In this document: piece after piece, positions 41,201 to 51,573 of the stretch | Layout: each line of letters opens with the position of its first letter | Numbering within the stretch: the stretch's first letter is position 1 | From: Strigamia acuminata | Lineage: Eukaryota; Arthropoda; Chilopoda; Geophilomorpha; Linotaeniidae | Direction: 5' to 3' | DNA: 64,000 bases | NCBI GenBank assembly: GCA_949358305.1 | Contig: OX442314.1 | Span: 66,658,429 to 66,722,428 of the forward strand | The notes under the pieces: generated by a model | What the model was told of the DNA's origin: nothing | The model's database searches: none | Seen by the model: only the letters and a program-made list of their open reading frames with translations | Translations under genes and position numbers: made by a program

Positions 41201-43029
41201 GTGGTTCGGGTAAAAAGGGAAAGGTGAAAGAGAAAGAAACCCCAGACCCAATGTTATTGCCGCTGGATATGACGAAATGGAGGAGAATCCAGTCTGTCCG
41301 GAAAGCCGGGGCAACGGCTGGAAAAGTTGACGTTGTTTATTTCTCGCCCAATGATGACAAACTTAGAAGTCGAACTGATGTTGCACGGTGGTGCGATGGA
41401 GAAGGTTACGCATACGATCCGAACCTTTTCGACTTCAAAACGTTAGAAGGGGAGGAACCCTTACCTTTTGCGGGGTTTTGTGCAATTGAGCCCGACACCT
41501 ACGAGGAGGCGATCGAGGGCATTAACAAACCCTACTGGGAAGGGGCGATGAAGGACGAGATTGACATTTTTGATGAACGAGAAGTCTATCGTGAAATTGA
41601 CAAGCCTAAAGACGTACAGCTTTTGGGGACAAAATGGATATATAAGATGAAACGCGATCACACCGGAGCAATTCAACGCTACCGGGCCCGATTGGTGGCC
41701 CAAGGGTTTAAACAGAGGCCCGGAATTGACTTTACGGAGGTATTTTCCCCCGTTGTCAATTTCGTCCTCGTTATCGTGTTCTTCTGCACTCTGGTAGTGC
41801 TTAAGGGCTGGCGTGACGTGCACATCGATATTAAGGCCGCCTACCTCTATGGCGACCTCGATACAGTGCAATATTGTGAAGTCCCCAAGGGTTACAGGAC
41901 AGCGAAAAACCGACATAAGTGTTGGATGCTGCTGAAGGCCTTATATGGCCTTCATCAGAGCGGACGAATGTGGTACCAAGCGCTCCACGATTGTCTGCTC
42001 CAATTGGGATTTGAGCCAATGCTAGGACTGAACTGTGTCTATTCTCTGGACAACGAAGCAGTAATCATTTTCTACGTCGACGATATCGTACTCTTTTCAA
42101 GAGACGATTACGTCGAAAAATGCGTCCTGAAATGGATTCGCGGTTTCTTCGACATTGTTGATTTGGGTCCGGTGACCCTATTGTTGGGCATCGAATTCGA
42201 CAGATCCGGGGGGCGAATCCGTATTCACCAGAGAAAGTACATAGAAAAGCTGTGTAAGATGTATGGAGTGGATCCGTGTCACCGTGTGCGAGTGCCAGTG
42301 ACCCCTGGCACAATGATCCAGCAAGTTAAAGAGGGTGAACGGGTGAACACGGTATTTCCGTACAGGAACTTGGTCGGGAGTCTCCTTTTTATTGCGAGCA
42401 GGACTAGGCCTGATATCCTCTTTTCGGTTATAGTCCTCTCGCAATACAATGAAAAACATTCGGCGCGTCATGTTGGAATGCTGATGCAGGTATTGCGATA
42501 TTTAGGGAACACACCAAACTATGCCATCGATTTATCGAATTGTAGGAATGATTCCCTTACTGTCTACACTGACGCGTCTTTCGCCCTAGACCAAGACAAG
42601 AGAAGAAGCTTTGGGGGCCATATAGTGTACCTAGGGGGGGTTCCAATCTCATGGAACTGCCATAAGCAGACAATGACCTCCCTGTCGATCATGGAGAGTG
42701 AATTTCTGGCCGTGGTCGATGGGGTGAAGGATATTATATGGCTTCACCGACTGTACGACGCAGACATTATGTTTTGTGTCGAACGCGCAACCCCGTGCGT
42801 ATATGCCGACAGTATGCCGGCGATTCAGTATACGAAAAATAGAATAGAAAACCGCGCTAATAAACATATAGATGTCAAACTGCATTTCGTCCGTGACTGG
42901 TTCGAAAAAGGAACGTTTTCTATTAGACACATCGCCGGGGTTCTGAACGTGGCAGATATTTTAACCAAATGGTTAGCGAAACCAAGGTTAAACACTCTTT
43001 GCGAACACATTTTTGTTATGGACAAATAG
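38203..43029 (+). CDS. Copia-C gag-pol polyprotein
   Basis: I choose the ATG at 38203 (MSKHDDYKDIKKL), which matches the Copia-B start; the frame is also open 16 codons further upstream from 38155. It has 1608 codons with the same order as Copia-B: gag, one CCHC knuckle (CFNCGGTGHFAREC), protease (WYVDTGATDHF), long linker, integrase HHCC (HSRMGHLNAKG ... CDACATAKS), integrase core (HMDVWG, TDNGGEF, NSVAERANR), acidic/Pro-rich spacer, RT (AAYLYGDL; YVDD with Asp1293) and RNase H (YTDASFALD, SIMESEF, YADSMPA). All catalytic acids are present. The Pro-rich spacer (PPPFMPPPIPPHIPP) differs from Copia-B. It probably encodes an active element. Confidence 0.96.
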   Translation: MSKHDDYKDIKKLDGTNYATWSVQVQLLLKYNGVWGHVDGTEKQPPDTATAKEKRDFKVREDKAMSTLCMSCAEPQQVIAVSCPTAAKVWEALKNAYQPTTRARRARLRRDFLNMKMLEGEEMLVFTGRVDRKVTELKDVKIDVSDEFHAFQYLDHLPPQYENIKQTAYHWEDTEFTAKNVKERLLGEYNRLYESSNEFGVLTQQMDNTALFAKQKWKPRGKPSTAAGPSRGTCFNCGGTGHFARECPSPPKQQGTFGTFPAAAGSPAQLNRGSGRGRGRGKGQQRANLTQLDPYADEPHTLYSAVLEEKPAQPLSLVSHGNCDSQWYVDTGATDHFSFNRSWFSDFRPLSNFSVQQGEGKSKIEGVGNVVITTLYGTRHRDITLKNVFFAPNFRKNLISLGRTDEAGMCTFVKNGEMFIYKDKIEEPSITAVRTSNRLYKVNCRIEVGNVNTAALTAQQNAAAVLDLIKSSVKDERFVQPLLTILDYKNALLKSLSKSDKGTSAANLSAQVSEKTLAPAAINLPKAGNEVQTPPANIPQANATAKANGGNADDVKVRNQERPQTMDTWHSRMGHLNAKGISKLEKSDDVFGINLSTKELSTCDACATAKSTRASFPPIVAISTKGILDIVHMDVWGKSQGPSLGGANYYFILVDDYSRYMWIIMMKTKGEVLGHFKRWLTEVERTTSKKVKCIKTDNGGEFISRDWDTYASKIGLKCIRTNAYSPEMNSVAERANRTIISGVRALMLENSFPYPLWAELATSIVYLKNRFPHQGIEGKTPYSIFFNKKLSLRHIKCIGSKTFVHVPSQTRKGKLEGRAWAGALIGYAISTRGYRIWDPKTNQVFASKHVRIFEDSYWYEIGKRLQTPVRQPQGGSKEFKSFGYSSSDTEEDDDDSVVPVGQPPPFMPPPIPPHIPPPIPPRTPGPALRPNVQRTIELPAIGVDPIGDDEEIGGAQGIDGDNPVEEIGGAKGDDENFLNVYPDDDEDPDLAPPPGVQTRRGSGKKGKVKEKETPDPMLLPLDMTKWRRIQSVRKAGATAGKVDVVYFSPNDDKLRSRTDVARWCDGEGYAYDPNLFDFKTLEGEEPLPFAGFCAIEPDTYEEAIEGINKPYWEGAMKDEIDIFDEREVYREIDKPKDVQLLGTKWIYKMKRDHTGAIQRYRARLVAQGFKQRPGIDFTEVFSPVVNFVLVIVFFCTLVVLKGWRDVHIDIKAAYLYGDLDTVQYCEVPKGYRTAKNRHKCWMLLKALYGLHQSGRMWYQALHDCLLQLGFEPMLGLNCVYSLDNEAVIIFYVDDIVLFSRDDYVEKCVLKWIRGFFDIVDLGPVTLLLGIEFDRSGGRIRIHQRKYIEKLCKMYGVDPCHRVRVPVTPGTMIQQVKEGERVNTVFPYRNLVGSLLFIASRTRPDILFSVIVLSQYNEKHSARHVGMLMQVLRYLGNTPNYAIDLSNCRNDSLTVYTDASFALDQDKRRSFGGHIVYLGGVPISWNCHKQTMTSLSIMESEFLAVVDGVKDIIWLHRLYDADIMFCVERATPCVYADSMPAIQYTKNRIENRANKHIDVKLHFVRDWFEKGTFSIRHIAGVLNVADILTKWLAKPRLNTLCEHIFVMDK

Positions 43030-43047
43030 TTTAAGCAAAGGGGGATT

Positions 43048-43524
43048 TGTTGGGTTGCAAACCCATTTTGTAGTGCTTAAATATTTGTTCCTGTGTTACG
43101 TGATTTATTGGTTACACAATTTCCGAGTATGTGTAACAAGTGTGTTGTAAATTAATGTCCCGATCCAGTGTTCAACCGATAATGATTTTTATCAATGCTT
43201 GTTATGTACCGCGGTTGAATATTCTCTCCTTTACAGCACACGTCCCTGATGTCGTCTGCTTGAAAAAGCGATTTGTGTTTTATCCTTTTTCCTTGGTTTA
43301 TCGATTATTAATGTCGGTGTTTTTACTTGCGATTGTAAAGGACAAATCATTGGAAACTTGACAATGATTTATCCTATGTTGTTTGAGAGTGCAAATAGCC
43401 TCTAACCGTGTATCACCTGATATTCTCACGAATTAAAGATGGCGCACGCATGTCGGTTTCGCGCACCGTTTCAACTGATGTTTCTTTTGATTTCGTTTGC
43501 AGAATTGCCGGGAATAACCCCACA
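43048..43524 (+). repeat. Copia-C 3' LTR
   Basis: 477 bp, same sequence as 36540-37016. Hairpin copy at 43340-43374. The polypurine tract lies directly before it. Confidence 0.96.
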
Positions 43525-43529
43525 AATAG

Positions 43530-44654
43530 GAACGAGGGATGCACGAATTCCGAGGGGTTAGGCGTGGGTCACGGTGTAACCTTTGCCAGCTGACTCGCGA
43601 ATTCGACGCCGATACCCACCTATTTCAGAAAGAAAAACCGGGGACACGGCGAATGGAGGCAAAATCAAAAAAAAAAGATACGTAATCAAAAAAAAAATGA
43701 AAAATAAAACAAAAAAAAATTAAAACTGAATTGAAGAAGGAAAACTAATCGAGAGAACCTTTCACAGAAACATCGGGAAAAAGAAGAAAGAGAAGCGAAA
43801 AGAAGTGATAGAAAATTCGAGATGGAAGACGGATGGCAAACCGAAACCAATCGCCTCAGGTATCACGAAGCGCTTCGTGAGAGAAAACGCCGAAATTTCA
43901 GGTTTTCTTCACACACAATACTTCTTAAAATGTTTTCTGAACACTAAATGGTCGAAACCACAAGTGTTTCAGTGAATCGATTCGATCGCGGCGGTCAAAA
44001 CGACTTTGATCCGCCTGCGTTCCTAGCGAGGAGCGGCGGCCGAAACTGCCTGCTCGAGCGCTAAGTTGCACGTAATAACGAGGCTGGGGTACGAGAGAAA
44101 GCAATCGGTCACGGGTTTTATCGAGAAAAAGGGCCACAGTAAATGATGCAAAAAGGAAATAAATTTGTGTCTTACCCTCATATCGCAACTCAAAAACTTT
44201 TCCCGAACACGAACACAAGCAAAAGTCAGCTGATGCTGAATGGTCGCTCTCTGGAAAACAAGTGACACACGGGGACTATGTCCAGAAACAAGAAACCTCG
44301 AGTCTAAACAGAGAACAATCCTCGACCCGTGACCTGTGATTGGGTCCCACGACACCCTCACCCCTCTAATTGGTGCAATAACTAATTCCCAATCTAAAGA
44401 GACAATCTTTCTCAGAAAGCGCAGGAAAAACACCACGAAACAATATTATTTTATTGCCACGACAATTTTCCGAATTTTTTAGCGAAAAACTCCCACGATC
44501 CCCGGGCAGAGAAATAAAACCTGCTTAAAAATCGCGGCTGCGGTGCTGAGACCGTTGCCATGGTTACGCTCCTCCGCGAGAATTCGTGACGTCACATGAA
44601 CGCCACGATTCTCATCGGTTGAGACCGCAACATGACCGCCGAAACTGGCCACGG
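43530..44654 (-). other. Non-coding stretch between Copia-C and BEL-B
   Basis: A-rich tracts at 43660-43730 and a mixed region. In minus sense (the sense of the unknown ORF) there are two CCAAT-type motifs (complements near 44337-44372), an ATG followed closely by a donor-like GGTAAGAC (complement near 44170-44185), and a 137-codon frame without features. It could be the promoter/first-exon region of the ORF at 33312-35639 or part of the composite element's interior. I cannot decide. Confidence 0.35.
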
Positions 44655-45572
44655 TGTTGCTAGCAACCGCGATGGAATCGTTAGCGGTTCAACTTTTGGT
44701 TTTTGGACAGAAAGTGTCTTTAGATTTTCAATAATCTTTTTGTCTTCATTTAGTATTTTCTAGCCTGATCGCCAGGAATTTGGAGCACTTACCTGCACTG
44801 ATTTCTTGGTCTTGACCGTCTGGACGAGCTGCATTGCCATGCCAACTCGTCGCTGCTTTAGATTTAAGTTTTAGTAGAGCTTAGAGCATTTTCTCCTATG
44901 TTTGTATAAGTTTTTAGGCCTCCCGTGTTTGAGCGCCATCTCTTGTTCTGCTTGGTAATTAGTGATTGTTGTTGATATGCCTTATTGACAAGTGTTAAAG
45001 TGTTATTTGATTTAAGTGACACTGCTCATGCCTGTCAAAGCTCTGAGCTGTGTCTGATGTTAGTGTTAAGCCTTTTAAGACAAAGGATTGCTTGTTTCAA
45101 TGCATCTGTTAGTTATAAGCTTTTATTCTCTTGGTTTTGTACATTTTGTAATGTAACTGATGCATTTCCTCATTTTGCCTGTTTCTATAGTCACGCATTC
45201 CAACAATGAGTGCGTGCTTCTTGTGTTGTTGAAACTTAACCCTAACGGTTGAGTTTTATTTTCCTCTCTCTCACTTTGGAATAAAACTACTGTTTTCTTC
45301 CCCAAACCAGTCTATTTCTTCCGCCTACATGATGTGTAGTGAGTAGAGAACCGGGCGCGCTTTCTCCTCCTACTGGCCGCCACTTTGTGAGTTGATTCGA
45401 ACGTTTATGCCTGAGATCGTTAACCCTAAATTGCCGTGGTTGGGCCCGACCTTGTCTGGTTGCGCATGCGCACGTCCACACACCCACTATACTTTCACTT
45501 TTCTCCTGGGATTTCTTCCGCCATCGTCGCTGACCGTTTCCCCGTCCTGGTCTGTTGCCAGTGCTAGCAACA
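44655..45572 (+). repeat. BEL-B 5' LTR
   Basis: 918 bp with TG...CA ends extended to a longer inverted repeat (TGTTGCTAGCA / TGCTAGCAACA). AATAAAAC is near 45281. Confidence 0.95.
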
Positions 45573-46248
45573 GAATTCACTTCGTGGTGCCGTTTTGCTT
45601 GACCAGGATAGATGACCGTTTTCGCCAGTTGTGTGCGCCTGATCATCGCGTGCGACTGCGAGCTTCGAGCGTCTGTTTCCTGCCTGAGTTTGCGCCAGTG
45701 TTTAGTCCAGTCGTCGCTGTCGTGTGTGTCCAGCGTGTGGTTCCTTGTAGGCAATCGAGCTGCAGAGAAGCCGCATCCAGTTTACGCCGTCGTGTCGAGT
45801 GGATCGTCCAGTTGGCGTCCGAATTTCGTCGTGTGATCACAACGCAGCGTGCATTTGTGCTTTCCATTCTGGAAGATGACATTTCTTGTGTCTTTTCTTG
45901 GCTTTTTGGGGGTTTTTTCGAGTCAATTAGCTTAGTGTGTGTATCAGATTCGGGGAAAAAAGTGTGTCTTTTCGTGTAAAGAGTATCTTATCGTGTTAGC
46001 TCCATATAACTGCTGGACAAAGCAGGGGAGTTTAAGTCGCTTTAAGTAGAAAGTTTCTAGACGTCTGACCGTCTTGTTAGTTGTGTGTTTCTCAGTGAAG
46101 CTCACGCGCCATTGGTTGCTATCAAACCGTGGTGTTGTTTTCTTGCTTACGCCAGTGGCAGTTGTGTCGCCTTGGTGTCTTGCCGTGTGTTAAAAGTTAC
46201 CGTGCTATCTAATTGTCTTTGCTTTCCTACTTGCAGAGGACAGTTGGC
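45573..46248 (+). promoter_or_regulatory. BEL-B leader with possible splice acceptor
   Basis: 676 bp. TGGTGCCG at 45586-45593 could be a primer site, but the tRNA is not evident. Just before gag, CTTTCCTACTTGCAG (ends 46236) is a good 3' splice-site match with a possible branch sequence TCTAAT upstream. A 195-codon frame covers LTR and leader (45392-45979), with no features. Confidence 0.5.
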
Positions 46249-49200
46249 ATGGCAACTCAGACGGGAACGGGTTCCAGACCCACCACTCCGGGTGGAACTC
46301 CAATCTCTCCGCGAGCTCCGACGCCAGAGCAAATGGACTTGGTGGAGGCTCGCTACAATTCGCTGGTCCAAGCATTGGATCAATTCCTGACGAGGTCGCG
46401 TAGCTTGACCGATCCCGGGGAAGTCGAAGCAGCTCTCTTGTCTGCGGAGCAGCAAGAGCGTCGTCTTTTGAACGATGCGAATACGTTGCAGGCTTATTGG
46501 ACTCGTGCAACATATTTGCAAGGAATAGCTCAGATAGAAGAATTGTCTTCTCAGGTAGATCATCTGCGTAACAGACATCAGGTGTCTCAGAGGATGGTCA
46601 CTCATTGGTCAGCGTCGCAGTTGAACCAAACGATTAATACGAGTGCGTTGTCTGGCTTTCCAGGGGCTGGAACGACGGTTAATACCCGCCGGCCTCCTAA
46701 TACGAAGTTGCCTACGCTGCAGACAGTGAAGTTCACTGGAGATGTGGTCAAATTCCGCTCTTTCTTGAGTAGTTTTGACACATCAGTGCACACCAACTCG
46801 GAGTTGTCAGAGACAGAAAAGTTACAATACTTACAGTCTATGTGTGAAGGTGATGCTGCAACGCTCATCTCTTCCTATCAGTTGGTCGATGGGTCGTATA
46901 TTCTTGCTAGAGAAGAGCTCATCCGCAGTTACGGAGGTGATGAGGCTCAAAGAACGGCTCTCATGAAGAGTATAAAAGATATGAAGCCGATTCTTGACGT
47001 GCATCCTACCAAGGTGCTCAAGTCGCAGCTTGCCCGTGTCTCCACGACAGTTCGCATGCTGGAGCAACTGCAAGTTCCGGTTCAGACTGCTGGGTACGTG
47101 CTAGCTGACGACGTTCTCAGGAAGTTCCCGTACCGAATGGTTCTTCGATATTACGAGGTTAAGGGAACCAAGTCACAGAATTTGGTGAACATGTTAGACT
47201 TCTTTGCGGAAGAACTTAAGATTCTTGAGCGCATTGAGGAGGTTATCGGGTTCACACACCTGCCGTCCGTGAAGCAGGTATCAGAAAAGGCTGACCGGTC
47301 TGAGAAAGAGCGTAAAGGTGCCATGGCGTCTTTGGTCGCTGCTCAGAGTCCGAAAGGGCCGTTAAGTCCAAGACAGGGGCCAACCAAGCCCGCTTGTCCG
47401 TTCTGTAAGGCTGATCATTTGGCTCAAGATTGTACAAAGGTTGTAGAGGTAGAGGCAAGAACTGAAATAGTTCGCCGAGACAGGCTCTGTTTCAATTGTC
47501 TTCGCAGCGGTCACTCATTCAAGCAGTGTCCGAGTCGTTTTGCCTGCCGTTCGTGCGGTGGTCGTCACCATACCGCTATTTGTCGGGGTGTTAAGGACAA
47601 ATCTCCTGTTCTTCAAGACAGACCCAAGGAATTGCAGGTCGTTACGAACGTTACATTGTCCGTTGCTTCATCTTTGCAGCTGATGATCTTTTCAGCAGAA
47701 CTGACCACTAAGTCAGGTGGGTCGCATCGCATTCGAGGCATGCTGGACCCAGGAAGCCATCGCTCATACATTCTGAAGAGCTTGGCCGACCGCATTAAGT
47801 TGCGACGATGTGGTGTCGTGCACGCTTCTACTCAGCGCTTTAATGAGCGTGATCCAGTGCCGACCGATTACGACGTTTTCTCCATACGTCTGAAGTCTCG
47901 CCATAGCGCGAAAAACATCACAGTGTCCGCTCTGAGTGTGGAACATCTTCCGCAGGTGTCGGGAATCGTTCACGCCGAGACCATTGAGAAGGTCAAAGCC
48001 CTAGGTCTTGAGTTGGCCGAGGACTTACCGTCGACCGCCCAGCACATTGACATCCTGTTAGGGGTTGATGTTTGGTGGCAGGTCTGTCTAAACGGTCGCA
48101 AACGACTCGACCAGTCGTCCGGTTTGATTAACACCATATTCGGATGGATTTTGTCGGGTGCAGCTGGTTCTGCGGATTTGCTTCTCGATGACACGTCTTC
48201 AGTAGCTTGCTGTGCGACGTGCGACGTTTCTCCTGACAAAGAGCTGGAACGCCTATGGTCACTTGAAGCTGTGGGTATTCGTGCAGGGGAGCGCGATTCT
48301 GATTTCGTTCGAGATCGATTCGAACAGTCCACTGTTCGCCTCGAAGACGGTCGTTACCAGGTACGCTTACCTTTTAATGAGCATGTTACCGGACTCGAGT
48401 CCAATTGGGAGCTGGCAGTCACGCAGCTTTCCAATACGCTGAAGCGCATAGATGCGAGTACTGACCACAAGAAACGCTATCATGACGCTATGTGGGCATA
48501 TGTTCGCGAGGATCATGCCGAAGTGGTTCCTCCGGCCGAACGTTTCTGGACAGAAGGGGTTTACAATATCCCACATCACCCTGTTATTAAGGAGGACCGT
48601 GAGACCACGAAGTTCAGGGTCGTTTTTAACGCCTCTTCTTCAAAGAAGGGCGCGCGGTCGCTCAATGACTGTTTATACCCTGGGCCGTCTCTCAATCCCG
48701 ATATCATCCGGGTTTTGATCAGGTTTCGTTTGATGTGCATTGCTATCATTGCCGACATCAAACAGGCATTTCTGCAAGTATCGATCGATCCGAAGCATCG
48801 CAATTTCTTGCGCTTTCTTTGGGTGGCGGATGGATATTTCGCCGACGTGTATTCGTGGCGAAACCTGTGGGACAACTTGGTTGTCCTACGGATGACGGTG
48901 GTTCCGTTTGGTGTAAACTCCTCACCATTTTTACTTTGCGCAACGATACGTGCGCAAGGGCAACTTCATGCTGCCTCACACCCGAAAGAGGCGGATGCTC
49001 TCGATAAGGGTATCTTCATGGACGACCTTACGTCTGGCGCTGATCGTCCGCCAGCAGCTGTTGCTCATTGTGTGAATTTACGCAATATTCTCGACGCCGC
49101 AAAGTTACCGCTTGTTAAGTGGGCCGCGTCGAATGGTGAAGTCTTTGGTTCCCTGAAAGAGGAAGGGTTCCATATGAGAGCTGATTCGTTCGAGAATCTC

Positions 49201-51519
49201 GGTGTTATTAAAATGCTGGGAATTCTCTGGGACGTCCAGCAAGACGCGATTCTTTTTCGAGTTCCCGAGTTCGATGAGGTCCCTAGCACTAGGCGGGGAG
49301 TCCTCTCGCTCGTCGCGTCCCTCTTTGACCCGTTAGGTTTCCTGGCCGCGATCGTTTTGCCGATGAAGCTGCTTATGCAGAGCTTCTGGGGCCGAGCTTT
49401 CGCCTGGGACCAGGTGTTACCGGACGACGACCGTGCTCAGGTTGCTCGTTGGTATGCCGACCTTCGACATCTGAAAGAAGTAAAGGTGCAGAGATGGGTG
49501 GGCACGTATTCGGGTGAAGGTCTAAGTTTAGAAGTGTATTGCGATGCGAGTCCCCGAGCTTATGGCTGCGCGGTTTACATCCGGAACTCTTCCGGTGTAA
49601 GCAAGCTTCTCGTCGGAAAGAGCAGGATCGCTCCGTTAGACAAGCTTACGCTTCCGCGACTTGAGCTGACCGCCACGGTGATTGGTGTTCGCATGCTCGA
49701 ATACATTCAGACCGATTTTTTACCTGATTTTCCCATCACGAGTGTAAGATTTTTTACCGACTCTATGGTCGCGTTGGGTTGGATCCGATCGGAAAAGAAC
49801 CGTTGGAAACCCTATGTTTCGAATCGAGTAGCCGAGGTCCTCGACAAGTCAAGGGTTGACCAATGGTCTTACGTCCCAACCGCAAAAAATCCTGCCGACA
49901 TTTTGACACGTCCTTGCGACGTACCGACCTTGATTTCAAGTCACCTTTGGTGGAATGGTCCAGACCCGAAGGAGTTCGACCAGGTCGACGCCCCTCCGGT
50001 GGTCCTTCCCAAAGAAGAAGAGAAGCTGGTCTCTTCTGCAGTGACGTTGTACGATGATTTTCTCGATCAGTTTTTTAAGCGATTCCGCTCGTTCAATCGC
50101 TTGACTCGCGTACTCGCTTTCATTCGCCGGTGGCGCTTTCCCGCGCCCGGGAAGGAATTGTATGTGTATGAGTTGGAGGAGGCGGAACGGAAGCTGATCT
50201 ACTGGTCACAGCGCATGCATTTTTTAGAAGAATGTGTTGCCGTCGAACGCAAAGAGGAGGTTGAGAAGTCATCCCCCCTCAGAAATTTCGACATATTCCT
50301 GGACGAAACCGGTTTGCTGCGACTCCGAAGTCGTCTTGCCAAATCGTTTCTTCCGTTTGATGAGGTCTATCCGATTTTGCTACACCTGAGTAGTTGGGTG
50401 ACCCGGTTACTTATCCGTCGTGAGCACGCATTGCTCTTACACGGCGACTTAAGTGAGACTCTCTACCATATGAGAAACCGTTTTTGGATAATACGCGGTC
50501 GCCGAACGGTTCAGTCGGTCATACGCAGCTGTCTTGTCTGCAAGAGAGGAAAGCTGATCCGTGAAGACCCGCCTACCGGTGATCCGCCGTCCGAGCGTGT
50601 TACACCTGCGGCTCCGTTCCAACACACCGGGATCGACCATTTGGGTCCGGTGGTGCTGGGGAGTGGGCGCAAGGCTTCTAAAGCCTACATCCTGTTGTTT
50701 ACCTGTTTAGTTACGCGTAGTGTTCACCTTGAGGTGTCCGAGGATCTCTCGGTGGAGAAATTCTTGCTTGCGTTTAGACGTTTCGCAGCCCGCTTTGGCT
50801 ATCCAGCTAAAGTCTTCTCCGATAACTCGAAGACTTTTTCTCGCGGTGCCCAAGAGATTCAATCTTGGGGGAAGTTGGTCGCCAAGGAAGGGATGCGTAC
50901 GCTCTTGTCCGAGAAGCGAGTCTTATGGACGTTTATTCCCCCCTTGTCCCCCTGGGCAGGAGGAGCTTGGGAGCGCTTAGTACGGTCCGTAAAAGACAAG
51001 CTACGCAAGACTTTATTGCGACAAACCATCGACTTGGAGTCCTTGCAGACTCTAGTGGCCGAGATAAGTTCAGTACTTAACTCGCGTCCGCTATCTTATG
51101 TACACGAGGAGGTGGACGGTGGTCGTATCCTGAGCCCGGAGAACTTCCTTACCGGCGGTACGACTAAATACGTCATCAATCGTCCCGTTCACGCGATTCG
51201 TCAGAAAGATTTGAGACGACTTGACCACAAGCGCAGACTCGCCTTATGGGAGTTCTGGCGTTTGTGGAAAGAAAGTTATCTTAAGCAATTACGTAATTTT
51301 CATGAAGTTAAAGGAGATCGACATCCCCGCAACCCCGAAGTGGGACAAATTGTTTTACTTGAAAAGGTGGGGTCAAACCCATACTTCTGGCCCTTAGCGC
51401 GAGTTGACGTTGTGTATCCCGGCGACGACGGGATAATCCGTGTCGTGCGAGTCACGTCTGCTGAAGGGAAACAATTTCTCCGTTCGGTCAAGCACATCCG
51501 TGTGCTTGAGTTAGATTGA
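46213..51519 (+). CDS. BEL-B gag-pol polyprotein
   Basis: 1768 codons in one frame. The likely start is Met13 at 46249 (MATQTGTGSRP), downstream of the splice-acceptor-like CAG; an earlier ATG is at 46213. Gag has a coiled N-terminus and the DUF1759 block (KLPTLQTVKFTGD, ~165-330), then Cys/His knuckles from C395 (CPFCKADHLAQDC; CFNCLRSGHSFKQC; CRSCGGRHHTAIC). Protease: MLDPGSHRSY (Asp512). RT: NIPHHPVIKEDRETTKFRV, ADIKQAFLQVSI, and the catalytic FMDD at 935-938 (Phe in place of Tyr). RNase H: LEVYCDASPRAYG. Integrase: HHCC zinc part, then Asp1475, Asp1537, Glu1587. The C-terminus has the DUF5641 region (VGQIVLLEKVGSN). Everything needed for particle formation, copying and integration is present. 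No env is seen. Confidence 0.96.
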   Translation: MSLLSYLQRTVGMATQTGTGSRPTTPGGTPISPRAPTPEQMDLVEARYNSLVQALDQFLTRSRSLTDPGEVEAALLSAEQQERRLLNDANTLQAYWTRATYLQGIAQIEELSSQVDHLRNRHQVSQRMVTHWSASQLNQTINTSALSGFPGAGTTVNTRRPPNTKLPTLQTVKFTGDVVKFRSFLSSFDTSVHTNSELSETEKLQYLQSMCEGDAATLISSYQLVDGSYILAREELIRSYGGDEAQRTALMKSIKDMKPILDVHPTKVLKSQLARVSTTVRMLEQLQVPVQTAGYVLADDVLRKFPYRMVLRYYEVKGTKSQNLVNMLDFFAEELKILERIEEVIGFTHLPSVKQVSEKADRSEKERKGAMASLVAAQSPKGPLSPRQGPTKPACPFCKADHLAQDCTKVVEVEARTEIVRRDRLCFNCLRSGHSFKQCPSRFACRSCGGRHHTAICRGVKDKSPVLQDRPKELQVVTNVTLSVASSLQLMIFSAELTTKSGGSHRIRGMLDPGSHRSYILKSLADRIKLRRCGVVHASTQRFNERDPVPTDYDVFSIRLKSRHSAKNITVSALSVEHLPQVSGIVHAETIEKVKALGLELAEDLPSTAQHIDILLGVDVWWQVCLNGRKRLDQSSGLINTIFGWILSGAAGSADLLLDDTSSVACCATCDVSPDKELERLWSLEAVGIRAGERDSDFVRDRFEQSTVRLEDGRYQVRLPFNEHVTGLESNWELAVTQLSNTLKRIDASTDHKKRYHDAMWAYVREDHAEVVPPAERFWTEGVYNIPHHPVIKEDRETTKFRVVFNASSSKKGARSLNDCLYPGPSLNPDIIRVLIRFRLMCIAIIADIKQAFLQVSIDPKHRNFLRFLWVADGYFADVYSWRNLWDNLVVLRMTVVPFGVNSSPFLLCATIRAQGQLHAASHPKEADALDKGIFMDDLTSGADRPPAAVAHCVNLRNILDAAKLPLVKWAASNGEVFGSLKEEGFHMRADSFENLGVIKMLGILWDVQQDAILFRVPEFDEVPSTRRGVLSLVASLFDPLGFLAAIVLPMKLLMQSFWGRAFAWDQVLPDDDRAQVARWYADLRHLKEVKVQRWVGTYSGEGLSLEVYCDASPRAYGCAVYIRNSSGVSKLLVGKSRIAPLDKLTLPRLELTATVIGVRMLEYIQTDFLPDFPITSVRFFTDSMVALGWIRSEKNRWKPYVSNRVAEVLDKSRVDQWSYVPTAKNPADILTRPCDVPTLISSHLWWNGPDPKEFDQVDAPPVVLPKEEEKLVSSAVTLYDDFLDQFFKRFRSFNRLTRVLAFIRRWRFPAPGKELYVYELEEAERKLIYWSQRMHFLEECVAVERKEEVEKSSPLRNFDIFLDETGLLRLRSRLAKSFLPFDEVYPILLHLSSWVTRLLIRREHALLLHGDLSETLYHMRNRFWIIRGRRTVQSVIRSCLVCKRGKLIREDPPTGDPPSERVTPAAPFQHTGIDHLGPVVLGSGRKASKAYILLFTCLVTRSVHLEVSEDLSVEKFLLAFRRFAARFGYPAKVFSDNSKTFSRGAQEIQSWGKLVAKEGMRTLLSEKRVLWTFIPPLSPWAGGAWERLVRSVKDKLRKTLLRQTIDLESLQTLVAEISSVLNSRPLSYVHEEVDGGRILSPENFLTGGTTKYVINRPVHAIRQKDLRRLDHKRRLALWEFWRLWKESYLKQLRNFHEVKGDRHPRNPEVGQIVLLEKVGSNPYFWPLARVDVVYPGDDGIIRVVRVTSAEGKQFLRSVKHIRVLELD

Positions 51520-51573
51520 CGTTTGAGAAGTCGCAGTTCTTCCGGCGTTGTCTTCTTCCCGCCGGCAAGACGC

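Larger units (their letters stand above)
36540..43524 (+). mobile_element. Copia-C: complete Copia element with AATAG target duplication
   Basis: LTRs of 477 bp (36540-37016 and 43048-43524; TGTTGGG...CCCACA) read as identical. The 5-bp AATAG flanks the element at 36535-36539 and 43525-43529. Primer site, leader, intact gag-pol and polypurine tract are all present. It is the closest relative of Copia-B, sharing leader and protein features. Identical LTRs indicate a very recent insertion. Confidence 0.97.

Noticed and set aside
44023-44436. 137-codon minus frame
   Set aside because: No features, and it contains a donor-like GGTAAGAC; more likely untranslated.
45392-45979. 195-codon frame over BEL-B LTR and leader
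   Set aside because: It crosses the LTR boundary, has no features, and the LTR part recurs at the other end.
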